Shown here piece after piece: positions 1-6,112 of a DNA stretch of 8,116 bases. Both the position numbers and the translations under genes were made by a program. Position 1 is the stretch's first letter, and every line of letters starts with the position of its first letter. The notes below the pieces were generated by a model. That model saw only the letters and a list, made by a program, of their open reading frames with translations, was not told where the DNA came from and did not search any database. The stretch is taken from positions 1-8,116 of the forward strand of contig JBBQHX010000170.1 of assembly GCA_038324385.1 (NCBI GenBank), given 5' to 3'. This DNA is from JBBQHX01 sp038324385. GTDB lineage: Bacteria; Gemmatimonadota; Gemmatimonadetes; Gemmatimonadales; Gemmatimonadaceae.

Positions 1-93
1 GTCGGGACGGGCTCTCCCTCGCCTATAGCGGGCCAAAGGGCAGTGAAAGCCCGTCCCGACACTCGGTCGCTGCGCTCCCTCCTGCGGGACGAC
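1..93. repeat. Palindromic intergenic repeat, copy 1 (cut by window edge)
   Basis: This copy matches 146-238 at a constant offset of 145 bases, with four mismatches (at 7, 30, 37 and 90). Within it, the 13-mer GTCGGGACGGGCT at 1-13 is the exact reverse complement of 48-60, so the transcript or single strand can form a strong 13-bp hairpin around a 34-base loop. The right end, CTCCTGCGGGACGAC, corresponds to the outer right arm of copy 2 with one change. By comparison with copy 2, about 32 bases of its left end lie outside the window. No open frame here looks like a real protein. It is most likely a REP- or MITE-like non-coding repeat; the family cannot be named from sequence alone. Confidence 0.8.
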
Positions 94-113
94 AATGGCC
101 CCGCGCAACTTCT

Positions 114-238
114 GTCATCCCGCAGGAGCGCCGTCAGGCGCGAATGTCGGGGCGGGCTCTCCCTCGCCTATAGCTGGCCAATGGGCAGTGAAAGCCCGTC
201 CCGACACTCGGTCGCTGCGCTCCCTCCTGCGGGATGAC
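114..238. repeat. Palindromic intergenic repeat, copy 2 (complete, 125 bp, nested inverted repeats)
   Basis: The outer arms are 15-bp perfect inverted repeats: GTCATCCCGCAGGAG at 114-128 and CTCCTGCGGGATGAC at 224-238. A nested inner stem pairs 145-158 with 193-206, with a single mismatch that would be a G-U wobble in RNA. The bases between outer and inner arms do not pair well, so the fold would be a hairpin with a large internal loop. Bases 146-238 repeat copy 1 at 96 percent identity, while the spacer 94-113 is unrelated. The element could be a non-autonomous mobile element, a REP-type unit or a transcription-ending structure beyond the minus-strand operon. It encodes no transposase. The symmetrical ends are seen directly; mobility is inferred. 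Confidence 0.8.
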
Positions 239-250
239 AAGCTTGTCCCT

Positions 251-271
251 TCTGTCTTCCGTCTTCTGTCT
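251..271 (+). repeat. Short pyrimidine tandem repeat (7-bp unit, three copies)
   Basis: Three consecutive heptamers read TCTGTCT, TCCGTCT and TCTGTCT, giving a pyrimidine-rich tract on the plus strand interrupted only by G. It ends two bases before the CTAG insertion site of the IS element. The unit count is too low to say whether it varies in length between strains. No function can be assigned. Confidence 0.55.
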
Positions 272-275
272 CCTA

Positions 276-287
276 GTGTAGTGAAGC
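276..287 (+). repeat. Left terminal inverted repeat of the IS630-family element
   Basis: GTGTAGTGAAGC lies directly after the TA at 274-275 and is the exact reverse complement of 1404-1415. The match weakens inward, with positions 15-16 and 21-23 of the end still agreeing. This is the presumed transposase binding end. Because C and G flank TA on both sides, a 4-bp CTAG duplication with an element two bases shorter would look the same. Confidence 0.85.
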
Positions 288-332
288 AGAAACATCGTGC
301 ATAATGATGCGTGTGGTGGTATATTCGTTCCC

Positions 333-1418
333 ATGCCACTGCCTATTCGCGTGACCAAGCTGCGGCGCGGAGATCGGGCCCGCCTCGAGCACTGGGTGCG
401 GGCGCGCACGACGCCCCGTCGGCTGTTGGAGCGCGCGCGCATCGTGTTGGCGTCGGCCGACGGCCACGCGGGCACGGCGATCTGCACCCTGCTGGGCGTG
501 TCTCGCCCCACCGTCAGTCGGTGGTTGGATCGCTACGAGGCCGAGGGCGCCGCGGGCCTCGTCGCGGATCGGCCGCGGGCCGGACGACCCAAGCAGATCT
601 CGCACGAGCAGGAGGCCGCGATCATCGACGCCACCCTGCATACGGCCCCACCCGATCACGGCACCCATTGGAGCACACGGGTGATGGCGGCCCAGGCCGG
701 GGTGCATCAGACCACGGTCGCCCGGATCTGGCGCGCCCACGGCGTAAAGCCACATCTGGTGAACACGTTCAAGGTTTCGACCGATCCGCACTTCGTTGCC
801 AAGCTGCGCGACGTGGTCGGTCTCTATGTCGATCCGCCCAAGCGGGCCGTAGTGTTCTCGGTGGATGAGAAGAGTCAGATCCAAGCGTTGAATCGCACGC
901 AGCCGGGTCTGCCGCTCAAGAAAGGCCGGGCCGGGACGATGACGCACGATTACGAGCGGCACGGCACGACGACGCTCTTTGCCGCCCTCAACGTCGCGAC
1001 GGGCCACGTCGAACACGCCTGCCTCCCGCGGCATCGCCGCGATGAGTTCCTCCGCTTCATGACGCAGCTCGAGCGCCGGGTGCCCACGGGGCTCAGTGTG
1101 CATGTCATTCTCGATAACTACGCCACCCACAAGACGCCGGAAGTCGCCGCCTGGCTCCGGAAACACCCGCGGGTGCATTTCCACTTCACGCCGACGTCCG
1201 CCTCGTGGCTGAACTTGGTGGAGCGCTTCTTCCGCGAACTGACGACGCGTCAACTGCGCCGCCTCGCCGTGACCTCCGTCGGTGAACTCGAACAGGCGAT
1301 CCGCGACTATATCACCCACCGCAACGCCCATCCCACCCCGTTCACCTGGACCGCCTCCGTTCGCACCATCCTCGCCAAGGTCAAACGGGCGAACGCGACT
1401 TTGGCTTCACTACACTAG
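333..1418 (+). CDS. IS630-family DDE transposase
   Basis: This 361-residue protein catalyses cut-and-paste movement of the surrounding element. An N-terminal helix-turn-helix lies around residues 46-68 (TLLGVSRPTVSRWLDRY), with a second DNA-binding segment around 115-140. The catalytic domain shows the family's acidic triad: D178 in VDEKSQ, D261 in LDNYATHKTP and E297 in NLVERFF, with 35 residues between the second Asp and the Glu. The length is normal for an IS630 transposase. I chose the ATG at 333 because MPLPIRVTKL looks like a natural start; an in-frame GTG at 297 would add 12 residues, and neither has a strong ribosome site. The TAG stop is unusual: the element ends at base 1415, so T and A come from the target duplication and G from host DNA. 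The gene converges on the glycosidase with one base between their stop codons. Confidence 0.93.
   Translation: MPLPIRVTKLRRGDRARLEHWVRARTTPRRLLERARIVLASADGHAGTAICTLLGVSRPTVSRWLDRYEAEGAAGLVADRPRAGRPKQISHEQEAAIIDATLHTAPPDHGTHWSTRVMAAQAGVHQTTVARIWRAHGVKPHLVNTFKVSTDPHFVAKLRDVVGLYVDPPKRAVVFSVDEKSQIQALNRTQPGLPLKKGRAGTMTHDYERHGTTTLFAALNVATGHVEHACLPRHRRDEFLRFMTQLERRVPTGLSVHVILDNYATHKTPEVAAWLRKHPRVHFHFTPTSASWLNLVERFFRELTTRQLRRLAVTSVGELEQAIRDYITHRNAHPTPFTWTASVRTILAKVKRANATLASLH
1404..1415 (-). repeat. Right terminal inverted repeat of the IS630-family element
   Basis: GCTTCACTACAC is the exact reverse complement of 276-287 and is followed by TA at 1416-1417. It also encodes the last four residues of the transposase (ASLH in the frame), so coding sequence and transposon end overlap fully here. 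Confidence 0.85.
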
Positions 1419-1419
1419 T

Positions 1420-3099
1420 TCACAACGCACTCCGCAGCGGCGGCCTGCCGTTCCGGGTGATCACCCGGAACCAGCGATAGGCGTACGGCTCGAGATCGAT
1501 CGTCAGGCTGTCGCCGTCCAGTTCGTAAGGCTCGTGGCGCAGGAGGTCGGTGATCTCGCCGCCGGCGCAGCCATCGAGGGCGATGGTGACGGTGCAGCCG
1601 GCGTCGGCCATGTTGTGGACGGCGACGACGCGGCCATCCTCCCACTGGGCGCCGTAGGCGAGCACGGCGGGGTTGGCGGTGTCGAGCACGACGCAGCGGC
1701 CCCATCCCCATTCGGGGCAGTCGCGCCTGACGTGGATCATTCGCTTCATCCACCGCAGGAGCGAATCGGGATCGCGCCGCTGGTCGCGGACGTTGAGCAC
1801 GGGATAACCGTACTCCCCCTCCACGTTCACCGGGCGGAACACCTCGTTCGACTGCACGCTGGAGAAGCCGCCGTTTCGCTCCGGCGACCACTGCATCGGC
1901 GTGCGCACCGCGGCGCGTCCCTCGAGGCCGAGGTTGTCGCCCATTCCGATCTCCTGCCCGTACCAGAAGACTGGCGTGCCGGGCATCGAGAGCATCAGCG
2001 AGTAGGCGAGCTCGATGCGGGCGCGGTCGCCGCCAAGCATCGGCGCGAGACGGCGGCGGATGCCGCGCTCGAACAACTGCATGTCCTCGTCAGGCCCCAT
2101 GTCGGCGAACACGTCCGCGCGTTCGGCGTCGCTCAAACGGCCGATGTCGAGCTCGTCGTGGTTGCGGAGGAACTGCGCCCACTGCGATGTCCGCGGGATC
2201 TCGGGATTGGCGGCGAGCACGCGGGCGAGCGGCGTTGCCTCACGACGCGCGAGCGAGAGGAAGAGCGCCTGGTTGGCCGGGAAGTGGAAGATGAGGTGCA
2301 TCCGCTGCCCGCTCTCGCCGAAGTAGTCGATCGCCTCCGTCATCGGAATGTTCGCCTCGGCCAGCAGGACGGCGTCCCCCTTGCGCCACTGCAGAAACTC
2401 GCGCATCTGGTCGAGATAGCCGAACGGGTTCTCGTCCTCGTCGATGTGCTCGGGGTGGATCCCCTTGTGCTCGATGAAGAAGGGCACGGCGTCGACCCGA
2501 AAGCCGGAGACGCCGAGCTCGAGCCAGTAGCCCATGATCTTGCGGATCTCCTCGCGCACGGCATCGTTGGCGACGTTGAGATCGGGCTGATGGTTGTAGA
2601 AGCGGTGCATGTAGTAGAGCTCCGCCTCCTCGTCCCAGGTCCAGATGCTCTCCTGCTCGCCGGGAAAGATGATCCCCTCGGTGGCGTCGGCGGGAAGTGT
2701 CTTCGACCAGACGTAGAAGTCGCGATAGCGCGACTCCGGGTCGCGTCGCGCCGCCTGGAACCAGGGGTGCTGATCCGAGGTGTGGTTGACGACGAGGTCG
2801 GCGATGAGACGGATGCCGCGCTCCCGCGCCGCCCGTGCGAAATCGACGAAGTCACCTAACGTGCCGAGTCGCTCGTCGACGCCGTAGTAGTCGGCGATGT
2901 CGTAGCCGTTGTCGCGGTTGGGGCTCGGGAAGAAGGGGGAGAGCCAGATGCAGGTGATCCCCAGCTCCACGAGGTAATCCAGCCGCGCGGTGAGCCCGAT
3001 GAAATCGCCCACGCCGTCGCCGTCGCTGTCCTGATAAGTCTCGACGTCGAGGCAGTAGATGACGGCGTCCTTGTACCAGAGATCCGTGCGTCCGATCAT
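1420..3099 (-). CDS. GH13 glycosidase, trehalose synthase / alpha-glucosidase-like
   Basis: This 559-residue protein is a glycoside hydrolase family 13 enzyme acting on alpha-glucosides. The (beta/alpha)8 barrel fills residues 7-460, followed by a beta-sandwich domain to about 545. All four classic regions are present: DLVVNH (101-106), the nucleophile D203 in GFRVDAV, the acid/base E248 in LLAEAN, and NHD (313-315) with the transition-state Asp. The opening WYKDAVIY, the stretch NHTSDQHPWFQAARR and RTPMQWSPERNGGFS resemble trehalose synthase (maltose to trehalose isomerase). However, the first strand continues CLDVETYQDSDGDG where classical TreS has a VHVRAF-type segment, so hydrolysis or transfer on another substrate is possible. 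No fused maltokinase domain and no signal peptide are visible, so it should be cytoplasmic. The ATG overlaps the stop of the upstream oxidoreductase (ATGA). The IS630 element begins two bases after the stop codon, but the native stop and C-terminus remain. Confidence 0.9.
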   Translation of the reverse strand: MIGRTDLWYKDAVIYCLDVETYQDSDGDGVGDFIGLTARLDYLVELGITCIWLSPFFPSPNRDNGYDIADYYGVDERLGTLGDFVDFARAARERGIRLIADLVVNHTSDQHPWFQAARRDPESRYRDFYVWSKTLPADATEGIIFPGEQESIWTWDEEAELYYMHRFYNHQPDLNVANDAVREEIRKIMGYWLELGVSGFRVDAVPFFIEHKGIHPEHIDEDENPFGYLDQMREFLQWRKGDAVLLAEANIPMTEAIDYFGESGQRMHLIFHFPANQALFLSLARREATPLARVLAANPEIPRTSQWAQFLRNHDELDIGRLSDAERADVFADMGPDEDMQLFERGIRRRLAPMLGGDRARIELAYSLMLSMPGTPVFWYGQEIGMGDNLGLEGRAAVRTPMQWSPERNGGFSSVQSNEVFRPVNVEGEYGYPVLNVRDQRRDPDSLLRWMKRMIHVRRDCPEWGWGRCVVLDTANPAVLAYGAQWEDGRVVAVHNMADAGCTVTIALDGCAGGEITDLLRHEPYELDGDSLTIDLEPYAYRWFRVITRNGRPPLRSAL

Positions 3100-4100
3100 C
3101 GCATCGTCCCCGCCGGACGCACCGCGTCGCCCAGTTCGGGAAGCACGTGCTCGCCGAAGAGATCGATGAAACCGTCCTGGTGGGTGGTCACGTTGTGCAC
3201 GTTGATCTCCTCGAAGCCAAGGTCGATGTATTCGCGGATCCACGCGGTATGTCGCGCGGGATCGGCGGAGATGCGGATCTGTCCCTGCAGATCCTCGGGC
3301 CGCACGTAGCGCGCCGCATCGCGAAAGTGCTGCGGCGTGCGCAACTCGGCCAGCACCCCGCTGTCGAAGCTGACCGTGCGCCACTGCTCCCAGGCCTCAC
3401 GCGCGGCGGTCTCGTCGTCAGGCGCCCAGGCGTGCTGCGCCTGCAGGAAGATCGGCTTCCCCTCGCCGCCGCCGCGCCGGAAGGCATCGATGATGCCGGT
3501 CATCGTCTCGCGTTCGGCGGCCACGGTGATGAGCCCGTCCGCCCACTCACCCATCCACTGCGCCGTCGGCTCGCTCAGCGCCGCCCCGACGATCAGCGGC
3601 GGCGCCCCACGGGGCCGCGTGTAGAGCGTCGCCTCCTCCACGGTGAGCAGCCCCGCGTGGGTGACGGTCTCCCCCGCCCAGAGTGCGCGGATGATGTCCA
3701 CGGCCTCGCGCAGCCGCGCGTTCCGCTCCGCCTTGATCGGCCACGGCAGCCCCGTGATCCGCTCGTTAAGCGCCTCGCCACTGCCGGGCGCGATCCAGAA
3801 CCGCCCCGGATACATGCAGTCGAGCGTTGCCGCCGCCTGGGCGATGATCGCCGGGCTGTAGCGCCACCCGCCGGGGACGGTCACGACCCCGAAGGCGAGC
3901 GACGTGGCCTGCAGCGCAGCGCCGAGAAAGCTCCAGGCGAAGCCCGCCTGCCCCTGCTCGGGGCTCCACGGATGGAAGTGATCGGAGCACATCGCCGACG
4001 TGAACCCCGCCGACTCGGCGCGGCGGACGAGGCGCAGGAGCTCGTCGGGGGCGAACTGCTCGTGCGAGCAGTGGTAGCCGACACGGGCGGAATGGAGCAT
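3096..4100 (-). CDS. LLM-class flavin-dependent oxidoreductase (TIGR03885-like)
   Basis: This 334-residue protein belongs to the luciferase-like monooxygenase superfamily, a TIM-barrel fold binding FMN or F420. It resembles the F420-dependent glucose-6-phosphate dehydrogenase group: SDHFHPW (39-45) and GSGEALNERITG (106-117) match the segments carrying that enzyme's catalytic His and Glu. The stretches HEQFAPDELLRLVRRAE, GFAWSFLGAALQAT and GGGEGKPIFLQ fit, from memory, the TIGR03885 branch proposed to use FMN rather than F420. Its substrate is unknown. I chose the ATG at 4100 because homology-like sequence begins there (MLHSARVGYH); ATGs at 4148 and 4151 would add 16-17 residues of proline-rich sequence, and none has a clear ribosome site. 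The stop overlaps the glycosidase start, so the two are almost certainly co-translated. Which cofactor is used cannot be decided from this sequence. Confidence 0.88.
   Translation of the reverse strand: MLHSARVGYHCSHEQFAPDELLRLVRRAESAGFTSAMCSDHFHPWSPEQGQAGFAWSFLGAALQATSLAFGVVTVPGGWRYSPAIIAQAAATLDCMYPGRFWIAPGSGEALNERITGLPWPIKAERNARLREAVDIIRALWAGETVTHAGLLTVEEATLYTRPRGAPPLIVGAALSEPTAQWMGEWADGLITVAAERETMTGIIDAFRRGGGEGKPIFLQAQHAWAPDDETAAREAWEQWRTVSFDSGVLAELRTPQHFRDAARYVRPEDLQGQIRISADPARHTAWIREYIDLGFEEINVHNVTTHQDGFIDLFGEHVLPELGDAVRPAGTMR
3107..3111 (-). promoter_or_regulatory. Likely ribosome binding site of the glycosidase gene
   Basis: On the minus strand GGGGA lies seven bases before the ATG at 3099, inside the last codons of the oxidoreductase gene. 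It supports the start chosen in the ATGA overlap over the longer upstream open frame, which would read back through the oxidoreductase gene. Confidence 0.45.
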
Positions 4101-4511
4101 GGGTCCGGGGTGCGAGAAAACTGGCGGATCGGGCTTGCCTTCGCACATCATGCGCCGGGCGGTTCGGTGTTGGCGGCGGCCGCTCGGGTGTTGGGGTGGG
4201 GGACTACTGATTTGACCACGGAGGGCGCGGAGGACGCGGATAACTACTCGCGTTCGACGGTCGACGTCTCAGTGGTCTGCCAGAGTCGAGCAGAATTACC
4301 CTGTCAGGCATGACCGTACGCCGCGCTACCCCAGCGGCCGCGGTCGATGACCGCCCCTCCGACCACGGGGCGCCATCGGTGGCGGGCAGTAATGTCCCGT
4401 CCACATTCTGCGACGGGGAGAGCCAACGGATCAGCCCGGACTCAACCTCGGCGATGTACTCGGCGAGGACGGCGATCGCGTCCCGTTTGTCCTCGGCATC
4501 GATCCACGCGA
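4101..4511. other. Mostly non-coding gap upstream of the oxidoreductase operon
   Basis: This 411-base stretch separates the two minus-strand operons and should hold the promoter of the oxidoreductase-glycosidase pair. I found no convincing -35/-10 pair. It contains a CGGAGG-type repeat near 4211-4241, a G-rich stretch near 4187-4203, and most of a coding-like frame without a start codon next to the receiver gene. No factor-independent terminator with a clear U-tract was found. Confidence 0.5.
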
Positions 4512-4539
4512 TCAGGTCGACTCGTTCGGACAGGGCTCG
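4204..4539 (-). pseudogene. Coding-like frame without a start codon, after the receiver gene
   Basis: Reading the minus strand from 4536 in the frame one base off the receiver gene gives ALSERVDLIAWIDAEDK and then RDAIAVLAEYIAEVESGLIRW, ending near WLSPSQN around 4405. These 44 codons have strongly GC-biased third positions and look like a charged amphipathic helix pair, as real genes here do. The frame has a TGA at 4540-4542 just upstream and no ATG, GTG or TTG before the GTG near 4404. It cannot therefore be a normal independent gene. It may be the frameshifted C-terminal part of the receiver protein or the remnant of a lost gene. Beyond about 4360 the codon bias fades, and the tail to the stop at 4204 runs through the CGGAGG repeat. 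Not recognised as any family. Confidence 0.35.
4211..4241 (+). repeat. CGGAGG-type intergenic repeat, copy A
   Basis: The core at 4214-4235 (GACCACGGAGGGCGCGGAGG and the next two bases) agrees at 20 of 22 positions with the minus strand of 6422-6443. Repeats of this ACCGCGGAGG-CGCGGAGG type are, to my recollection, common between genes in several environmental phyla and often yield spurious ORFs reading like TTEGAEDAE, as the plus-strand frame does here. Function unknown. Confidence 0.55.
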
Positions 4540-5012
4540 TCATCGACGTTCGCCGACACGAGTACGAGCGCATTCGCTGCGGCCAACAGCGTGCCGGCAC
4601 GCACCGGTTTCTGAAAGAACGAGGTGTGGTCGAGCATCGGGCCGTGCCAGCCATCGTCGTGCGCGTTGCCCGTGAAGAGGGCGATAACCGGCAATGTCGG
4701 GTTCAGCGCGCGCATCCGCCGCACGAGCGCTGCACCGCTCACCGCCTGCAGTTGCAGATCGGTGATGAGCAAGTCGACTGGCTGGCCTCGATCCGCCGCG
4801 TCAACGAAAAGGGCGAGCGCTTCGGGGCCATCGGTGGCCGTCAGGATACGCCACCCAACGCGGTCGAACGCTCTCGACGCCCACGCGAGGACTGCGGGAT
4901 AGTCATCGACGACCAGGACGGTGCGAGGACCGGCAGGGGACACTGACTCCGATTTCGACCCGCGTTCCAGAAGCGGCGGACTCACGACCGGCGGCACGGT
5001 TGGGACCGTCAT
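4512..5012 (-). CDS. Single-domain response regulator (CheY-like receiver)
   Basis: This 166-residue protein is a phosphoacceptor receiver with no output domain. Receiver landmarks are all present: the acidic pair D36-D37 in VLVVDDYP, phosphorylatable D85 in LLITDLQL, T114 in IALFTGN, and the conserved lysine K135 in FFQKPV. The first 30 residues are a proline- and serine-rich extension not typical of CheY proteins, and the last 15 residues lie beyond the final receiver helix. The start ATG overlaps the stop of the upstream diguanylate cyclase gene (ATGA), so the two are translationally coupled. It may act as a phosphorelay intermediate or control the cyclase by contact; the kinase is not in the window. 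The reading frame one base off continues with coding-like sequence after the stop, so the true protein may once have been longer. Confidence 0.88.
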   Translation of the reverse strand: MTVPTVPPVVSPPLLERGSKSESVSPAGPRTVLVVDDYPAVLAWASRAFDRVGWRILTATDGPEALALFVDAADRGQPVDLLITDLQLQAVSGAALVRRMRALNPTLPVIALFTGNAHDDGWHGPMLDHTSFFQKPVRAGTLLAAANALVLVSANVDDEPCPNEST

Positions 5013-6097
5013 GCGGCCGCCACCCGCACGGACGACTTACGCAACCGTTTGTTCTCGTACATCGAGGAGTCTGCCGCGCTGAGGAGCGCCGCTATCGACA
5101 GCGGTTCAGTGGTCTCCCACGCCGCAACGCCGACGCTCGTCGCCAGCAGGTAGTCGCGGTGTGGTTCCGCATTCAACGCATCCAACGCGGTCGCAATACG
5201 CTGCCCTAGCCGCGCGATGTCATCGGCGCCCGTATTCGGACAGAGAATAACGAATTCATCGCCGCCCATTCGACCAACAAGATCCGCGGCGCGACTCTGC
5301 TCTCGCAGAACGGTTGCCATTTCGATCAGCGCCTCGTCACCGGCGTCGTGGCCGTGCGTGTCATTGATCTGCTTGAATCCGTCAAGATCGAGGGCAGCGA
5401 CCGCCAATGGCATCCTCGTCCGCTTCGCCAGCGCAATCGTCTGGTGCGCACTTTCACTGAATCCGTGGCGGTTGAGTAGGCCGGTCAGTGCGTCGCGCGT
5501 GGCTTGTGTGCGGAGCTTGTCGTGCGCGGTGATCAACGCGAGAGTCGTCGCGCGCAGCTCGATTTCGGCCATGGCGGCCACGGCGAGATCTTCGAGGGTC
5601 GCGATCTGCTCGTCGGTCCAATGGAGTGGCTTCGTATCGATAGCGCACAGCGCGCCGAGGGTGTCGCCCGACGACGTACGCAGCGGGACCCCGAGATACG
5701 CGACCACACCCAACTCGCGGAAGGCCAAATTGCTCATGACCAGCGGGTCACGGGCAGCGTCCTGGACAACCAGCATTTCATCACGTCCAACCACGTGCTG
5801 ACAGAACGAGTGGGTGAGCGGCGTCCCTCGTCGTTCTCCGGCCCAGCCGCAAAGCCCGGTGAGTCCAGGAAAGTGCTGTCCACGGTCGTCCACGAGTGAT
5901 ACCAGCGAGACCGGCACGTCCAAAAATCGTGTGACCAGCCTTGTCAACCGGTCCAGCACTTGATTCTGCGCGCCGTCCAGCAGTGCACTGGCGCGCAACG
6001 CCTCCAGACGGCGCGGATCCGTCAGACGGGATTGCAGTAACGCCGGGTCGTACGCCTGCACTGGCGCTGGACGGACGACGTGTGGTGTCTTCGACAT
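5009..6097 (-). CDS. GAF-domain diguanylate cyclase (GGDEF)
   Basis: This 362-residue protein should condense two GTP into cyclic di-GMP. Residues 30-185 form a GAF sensor domain with the pattern DVPVSLVSLVDDRGQHF, then SFCQHVV and LGVPLRTSSGDTLGALCAID, typical of free-standing bacterial GAF sensors. A linker helix (185-200) leads to the GGDEF domain (201-358), which opens with RDALTGLLNR. The metal-binding segment DLDGFKQINDTHGHDAGDEAL is intact, the active-site signature is canonical GGDEF (278-282), and an RAAD inhibitory-site motif (269-272) lies exactly five residues before it. An active, product-inhibited cyclase is therefore expected. There is no membrane segment, so it is cytoplasmic. 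A TGAGG at 6108-6112 lies ten bases before the ATG and supports this start. It is first in an operon with the receiver gene, which overlaps its stop codon. The GAF ligand is unknown. Confidence 0.93.
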   Translation of the reverse strand: MSKTPHVVRPAPVQAYDPALLQSRLTDPRRLEALRASALLDGAQNQVLDRLTRLVTRFLDVPVSLVSLVDDRGQHFPGLTGLCGWAGERRGTPLTHSFCQHVVGRDEMLVVQDAARDPLVMSNLAFRELGVVAYLGVPLRTSSGDTLGALCAIDTKPLHWTDEQIATLEDLAVAAMAEIELRATTLALITAHDKLRTQATRDALTGLLNRHGFSESAHQTIALAKRTRMPLAVAALDLDGFKQINDTHGHDAGDEALIEMATVLREQSRAADLVGRMGGDEFVILCPNTGADDIARLGQRIATALDALNAEPHRDYLLATSVGVAAWETTEPLSIAALLSAADSSMYENKRLRKSSVRVAAA

Positions 6098-6107
6098 GCT
6101 TCGGAAG

Positions 6108-6112
6108 CCTCA
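6108..6112 (-). promoter_or_regulatory. Likely ribosome binding site of the diguanylate cyclase gene
   Basis: TGAGG on the minus strand sits ten bases before the ATG at 6097. The intervening bases form a short mirror sequence, GCTTCCGAAGC, too tight to be a hairpin by itself. Spacing is slightly long but supports the chosen start. Confidence 0.35.

Larger units (their letters stand above)
274..1417 (+). mobile_element. Complete IS630-family insertion sequence with TA target duplication
   Basis: The element proper spans 276-1415 (1140 bp) and is flanked on both sides by TA (274-275 and 1416-1417), the duplication expected of the IS630 family. Its ends are 12-bp perfect inverted repeats with scattered further matches inward. 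Removing the element and one TA restores the sequence TCCTAGTTC, so the target was CTAG, the site IS630 itself is known to prefer. The single gene inside is an intact DDE transposase covering nearly the whole length. Intact ends, intact gene and an exact target duplication point to a fairly recent insertion that may still be mobile. The insertion lies between the palindromic repeats and the 3' end of the glycosidase gene and breaks no recognisable gene. Confidence 0.9.

Noticed and set aside
1..238. CRISPR array
   Set aside because: Only two long copies with strong internal palindromes and a 20-base spacer, and no cas genes; this is a hairpin repeat element.
43..511. Small open frames within and around the palindromic repeats
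   Set aside because: They are repeated because the DNA repeat is, are arginine/serine-rich and span the IS boundary; no coding support.
273..1331. Long minus-strand open frame (352 codons) across the IS element
   Set aside because: It is the antisense shadow of the transposase gene in GC-rich DNA. The plus strand has the full DDE motif set, while the minus product has no family-like pattern.
1282..2859. Long plus-strand open frame (525 codons) opposite the glycosidase
   Set aside because: It overlaps both the transposase end and the glycosidase antisense. Its valine-, histidine- and arginine-rich product is a typical mirror of a GC-rich gene.
3100..3384. N-terminal extension of the glycosidase frame up to 3384
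   Set aside because: It would overlap the oxidoreductase gene by almost 290 bases and reads as arginine-rich non-homologous sequence; the ATG in the ATGA overlap with a GGGGA site fits better.
3147..4313. Plus-strand open frame (388 codons) opposite the oxidoreductase
   Set aside because: Antisense shadow; composition is dominated by arginine, proline and glycine without domain signatures, and it ends in the CGGAGG repeat (TTEGAEDAD).
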